In this document: positions 29,835-32,041 of the stretch, one piece after another
How the letters are laid out: each line of letters opens with the position of its first letter
Numbering within the stretch: position 1 is the stretch's first letter
Source of the DNA: Phycisphaerales bacterium
GTDB lineage: Bacteria; Planctomycetota; Phycisphaerae; Phycisphaerales; UBA1924
Reading direction: 5' to 3'
DNA: 32,041 bases
Assembly (NCBI GenBank): GCA_028285065.1
Contig: JANQQG010000199.1
Location: 1-32,041 of the forward strand
Translations under genes and position numbers: made by a program
The notes under the pieces: model-generated
What the model was told of the DNA's origin: nothing
The model's database searches: none
Seen by the model: the letters and a program-made list of their open reading frames with translations, nothing else

Positions 29835-30701
29835 TCAGTCGTCGTCCTGATCGGACGCGCCCGACGCGTCTCTCTCCGCCACGACCCACGATGAGTGGTT
29901 CTCGCGGATCGGGATCCCCAAAACGGTTGTGAGCTCCGAGCGCACCTCGCCGATCAGCCCGAGTTCCGGCGCGATCCACAAGTCCGTCAGGTTCTTCACC
30001 CGCGAGCCGCTCAGATTCGCGCGCAGCGTTGCGCGCACGTGAGCAGCGTCGAACTCACCCAGCGGCGTCGTGACCCGCTCCCACCCAACAAGCTCGACCG
30101 TCGAACGCGCAGGCCCCTCGGCCACCCTCCGCGACCGATCCGGCGTCGCACCCGGGTGCACCCACATCCGAAGACGCTGGTCGACCGGCTCTCCGAGCGT
30201 CAGTCGCGACGGGACCGTCACCAGCGGGGGATCGAACACCACCGTCACATCCTCCGCCACCTCCGTGATCTCCCCGAGCGCGACCGACCCGTCCTCAATC
30301 CGCAGGAAGTGCTCCCGACGCACCAGTTCTGCGTCTACCAGCCGATCAACCGTCCACCAAGCGCCGCGATGGCCGTTCTTGTGGGCCATCCGTTCGTAGG
30401 TCAAAACTCCCTCGTTGGTCGAGGCGCCATCCCCAACCTCCCAGGCGGCGAAGCGTGTCTTCAGCGGGATGCGGGTCAGGCCCGGGGCCTCGTCGACCAG
30501 CAGGTCGCCCATCCCCTCGATCGCCGGACCGCCGGGGCCGGCGTGTTTCGGGGCGGTCGCGCAGCCGGATCCGACGACTGATCCCGCTCCGAGCACGCCG
30601 GTCACGAGTGCGGAGCACAAAGCCCGTGCTCGTCGCGGGCGTTGCGTGAGCCATCCGCCCGATAGACTCCGAATCACGATGCGAATCAGCAGCACAACCA
30701 T
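29835..30701 (-). CDS. Lipoprotein with DUF3108/TapB-like domain
   Basis: 288 residues. The leader ends GAGSVVGSGC, a lipobox-like site, so the mature protein should be lipid-anchored. The body is beta-rich, and the end (TPLGEFDAAHVRATL, then DLWIAPELGLIGEVRSEL) resembles DUF3108/TapB-type envelope proteins that are predicted to be exported. Exact function is unknown. The start is uncertain. ATG 30699-30701 has GAGGAG four bases upstream but lies inside the 5' end of the divergent HEAT gene. GTG 30675-30677 avoids that overlap. I list the ATG. With it, the n-region is unusually long (about 46 residues before the Cys). The gene is head to head with the HEAT lipoprotein and tail to tail with the 29049 gene. 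Confidence 0.7.
   Translation of the reverse strand: MVVLLIRIVIRSLSGGWLTQRPRRARALCSALVTGVLGAGSVVGSGCATAPKHAGPGGPAIEGMGDLLVDEAPGLTRIPLKTRFAAWEVGDGASTNEGVLTYERMAHKNGHRGAWWTVDRLVDAELVRREHFLRIEDGSVALGEITEVAEDVTVVFDPPLVTVPSRLTLGEPVDQRLRMWVHPGATPDRSRRVAEGPARSTVELVGWERVTTPLGEFDAAHVRATLRANLSGSRVKNLTDLWIAPELGLIGEVRSELTTVLGIPIRENHSSWVVAERDASGASDQDDD
30663..30668 (+). promoter_or_regulatory. Possible -10 element (TAGACT) before the HEAT lipoprotein gene
   Basis: TAGACT ends ten bases before the ATG at 30679, with no Shine-Dalgarno between. It also falls inside the divergent lipoprotein gene, so the two starts would compete for the same stretch. Confidence 0.4.
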
Positions 30702-31521
30702 GGGACTCCTCGTCGCCCCACTCGTGGGGACGCTCGCCGCGTGCAGCGGGGTTCAGCTTGCCGGCGGGAACACCAGCGGCAACCAGTCGATCCTCACCAT
30801 CGTCCCCACCGGTCCCTCGCCGACACAGGCAATTCAATGGGCCAACAACCCCTACGACGCAGACCAGCGGGCGCGGGGCGTCGGGGCCGTCGCCAACGCA
30901 ACCTTCGGCGGGCAGGAGATCTTCGTCGAGGAGTTGTACCGACCCTACCTCGAAGATGACGACGCCGCCGTTCGAGCTGCGGCCGCACGCGCCCTCGGGC
31001 GTCATGGCTCGCCTTCCGACGCGATCGGCCTGGCAACACTCCTCCGCGCGGATGAAGACACGAATGTCCGCCAAAACGCTGCGCTCGGGCTCCAACGCGT
31101 CCACAACCCCGAAGTGATTGACGAACTCATCCAGGCCATTTCCCTGGACAACGAAGAGGATCCCGCGGTTCGTGCGGCGGCCGCCGATGCACTGGGGCAA
31201 TACGCCGAGCGCCGTGTGCTCGACTCGCTCGCTGCGACGCTCGACGACCCCGACCTGATCGTCACGCACAACGCGCTCGGCTCGCTCCGCCTGTTGACCG
31301 GCCAGGACATGACCGACGACCGACGCGAGTGGGTCGCCTGGCTCCGCGATGCCGACGAGCCCTTCGCCGGGCGCGGGATCTACGAGTACCCGATCTTCCG
31401 CCGCGGGAAGTTCTGGGTGGAGTACCTCCCGTTCTGGCCAGCTCCGCCGAACGAGAACCCGGGGACCCCCACCGGCCTGCCGATCACCGGCGAGACCGCC
31501 CCAGGCTCTCCGGACGCATAA
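30679..31521 (+). CDS. HEAT-repeat lipoprotein
   Basis: 280 residues. The leader MRISSTTMGLLVAPLVGTLA ends in a TLAAC lipobox, so the Cys after residue 20 should be lipidated. The middle has at least three HEAT-like helical pairs with the pattern 'D..VR..AA.ALG..': DAAVRAAAARALGRHG, TNVRQNAALGLQRVH, DPAVRAAAADALGQYA. A fourth is degenerate (VTHNALGSLRLLTGQ). HEAT arrays make curved protein-binding surfaces; the partner is unknown. The C-terminal 70 residues (WVAWLRDADEPFAGRGIYEY onward) are Pro/aromatic-rich and less structured. The palindrome CCCGATCGGG (31527-31536) lies just past the stop, without a T-run. Confidence 0.82.
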   Translation: MRISSTTMGLLVAPLVGTLAACSGVQLAGGNTSGNQSILTIVPTGPSPTQAIQWANNPYDADQRARGVGAVANATFGGQEIFVEELYRPYLEDDDAAVRAAAARALGRHGSPSDAIGLATLLRADEDTNVRQNAALGLQRVHNPEVIDELIQAISLDNEEDPAVRAAAADALGQYAERRVLDSLAATLDDPDLIVTHNALGSLRLLTGQDMTDDRREWVAWLRDADEPFAGRGIYEYPIFRRGKFWVEYLPFWPAPPNENPGTPTGLPITGETAPGSPDA

Positions 31522-31584
31522 GCCGCCCCGATCGGGCTCCCCCCCGCATCAAGCCACCCCATGGCGCCAACCGATAAGCGCCTA

Positions 31585-32041
31585 ATGCGCGCGCTCAAAC
31601 GCCTCGACGACCGCCTCGTGCTCGATCGCGACGCCCGCGAGCCCGCCTCCGAGCCGGGCGAGGGGGCCGTCACGCCCACCAAGATCGCACTCAGCCCCGA
31701 CGACTTGGCCGCCAGCGGCGAACCCGGCGTCATCATGGGACGCGACTTCGTCGGCACGCTCATCAAAGCGAGCGTCCCCGAGGACGCATCGAGCGCACTC
31801 CGGTCTCGCGCCGCCCTGCAGGGCAAGCGCGTCGTCGTGACGCCGACCATCTCCTGTGGGCACTGCGACATGTGCCGCAGCGGGCTCCCGCGCCACTGCC
31901 GCACGCGCAGTGTGCTCGGCCTGCACGGGCGCGACGGCGCCGCCGCAGACCTGCTCTGCGTCCCGCTGCTCAACACGCACCCCGTCCCCGACGACCTCGA
32001 CGACGACCACGCGGCCTTCGCACCGCTCGTTGCGCGCGCAC
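31585..32041 (+). CDS. Medium-chain (zinc-type) dehydrogenase N-terminal part, catalytic zinc ligands altered (partial)
   Basis: The gene runs off the right edge; about 152 residues are visible. It starts MRALKRLDDRLVLDRD, as MDR-family oxidoreductases do. An ATG at 31561 would add eight residues and is less like the family; GATAAG (31573-31578) lies six bases before the chosen start. The structural zinc lobe is intact: CGHCDMCRSGLPRHC gives the C-x2-C-x2-C-x7-C pattern. The catalytic lobe is not. Where most relatives have GICGTD this one has IALSPDD, and the usual GHE is GRD in MGRDFVGTL. So the Cys and His (and Glu) that hold the catalytic zinc are absent in the visible part. Reductase activity without zinc, or another role, is possible. 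Alignment is by eye. Confidence 0.8.
   Translation, partial: MRALKRLDDRLVLDRDAREPASEPGEGAVTPTKIALSPDDLAASGEPGVIMGRDFVGTLIKASVPEDASSALRSRAALQGKRVVVTPTISCGHCDMCRSGLPRHCRTRSVLGLHGRDGAAADLLCVPLLNTHPVPDDLDDDHAAFAPLVARA

Noticed and set aside
1-32041. Insertion sequences, prophage genes, integrases or attachment sites
   Set aside because: No transposase, integrase, phage structural gene or terminal inverted repeats were seen; the tRNA genes have no duplicated 3' ends in the window.

Overview
The window looks like a GC-rich chromosomal segment of a planctomycete, most likely class Phycisphaerae. This is inferred from family content, not from a marker gene. The main clues are surface proteins ending in acidic DFNxDG...DFFDFVNxFF repeats (the GC-type dockerin of this group), a PEP-CTERM-like tail, and an H-X9-DG-type pseudopilin. 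A split CoaC and a 90-residue coiled-coil protein of a type I associate with planctomycetes fit too. Both tRNAs lack an encoded CCA. I see no insertion sequence, prophage, CRISPR array or rRNA.

Layout. 1-1739 (minus): a tightly overlapped housekeeping operon, rpoZ - coaC - sulfotransferase - small membrane protein cut by the window edge. 1993-3605 (plus): a DUF3553-like protein, the coiled-coil protein, a structured non-coding stretch with a strong terminator, and tRNA-Ser(GCU). 3715-6747 (minus): a VOC protein overlapped with a TIGR02147-like regulator, then a tandem-RCK potassium channel. 7011-10662 (plus): tRNA-Ala(UGC), an exported M24 aminopeptidase and the first dockerin-tailed repeat protein.

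10783-23354 is a 12.5-kb run on the minus strand. In transcription order it holds the secretin GspD, the ATPase GspE, two large repeat proteins with dockerin tails (1008 and 588 aa), a His/Cys-rich membrane-anchored protein, a pseudopilin, and two homologous secreted proteins. Those last two carry the same passenger domain but different C-terminal anchors (dockerin versus PEP-CTERM-like). The run ends at a strong terminator. My reading is an envelope export and surface-display region: type II secretion parts next to likely clients, with a possible metal-handling sub-cluster at 10861-13894.

23606-32041 is mixed: a BtuF-like protein without signal peptide, RNase R with an SDR-family protein, a lone FepC/BtuD-like ATPase, a Pro/Arg-rich membrane-anchored protein, two lipoproteins head to head, and the start of a medium-chain dehydrogenase that seems to lack its catalytic zinc ligands. 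Several genes here have -10-like hexamers only 6-10 bases before the start codon and no Shine-Dalgarno, which suggests leaderless mRNAs.

Best candidates for something undescribed: the modular repeat family (2, 2 and 4 modules in three proteins), the dockerin tails with a penultimate cysteine, the one-passenger/two-anchors pair beside a His-rich protein, and the zinc-ligand-poor dehydrogenase.
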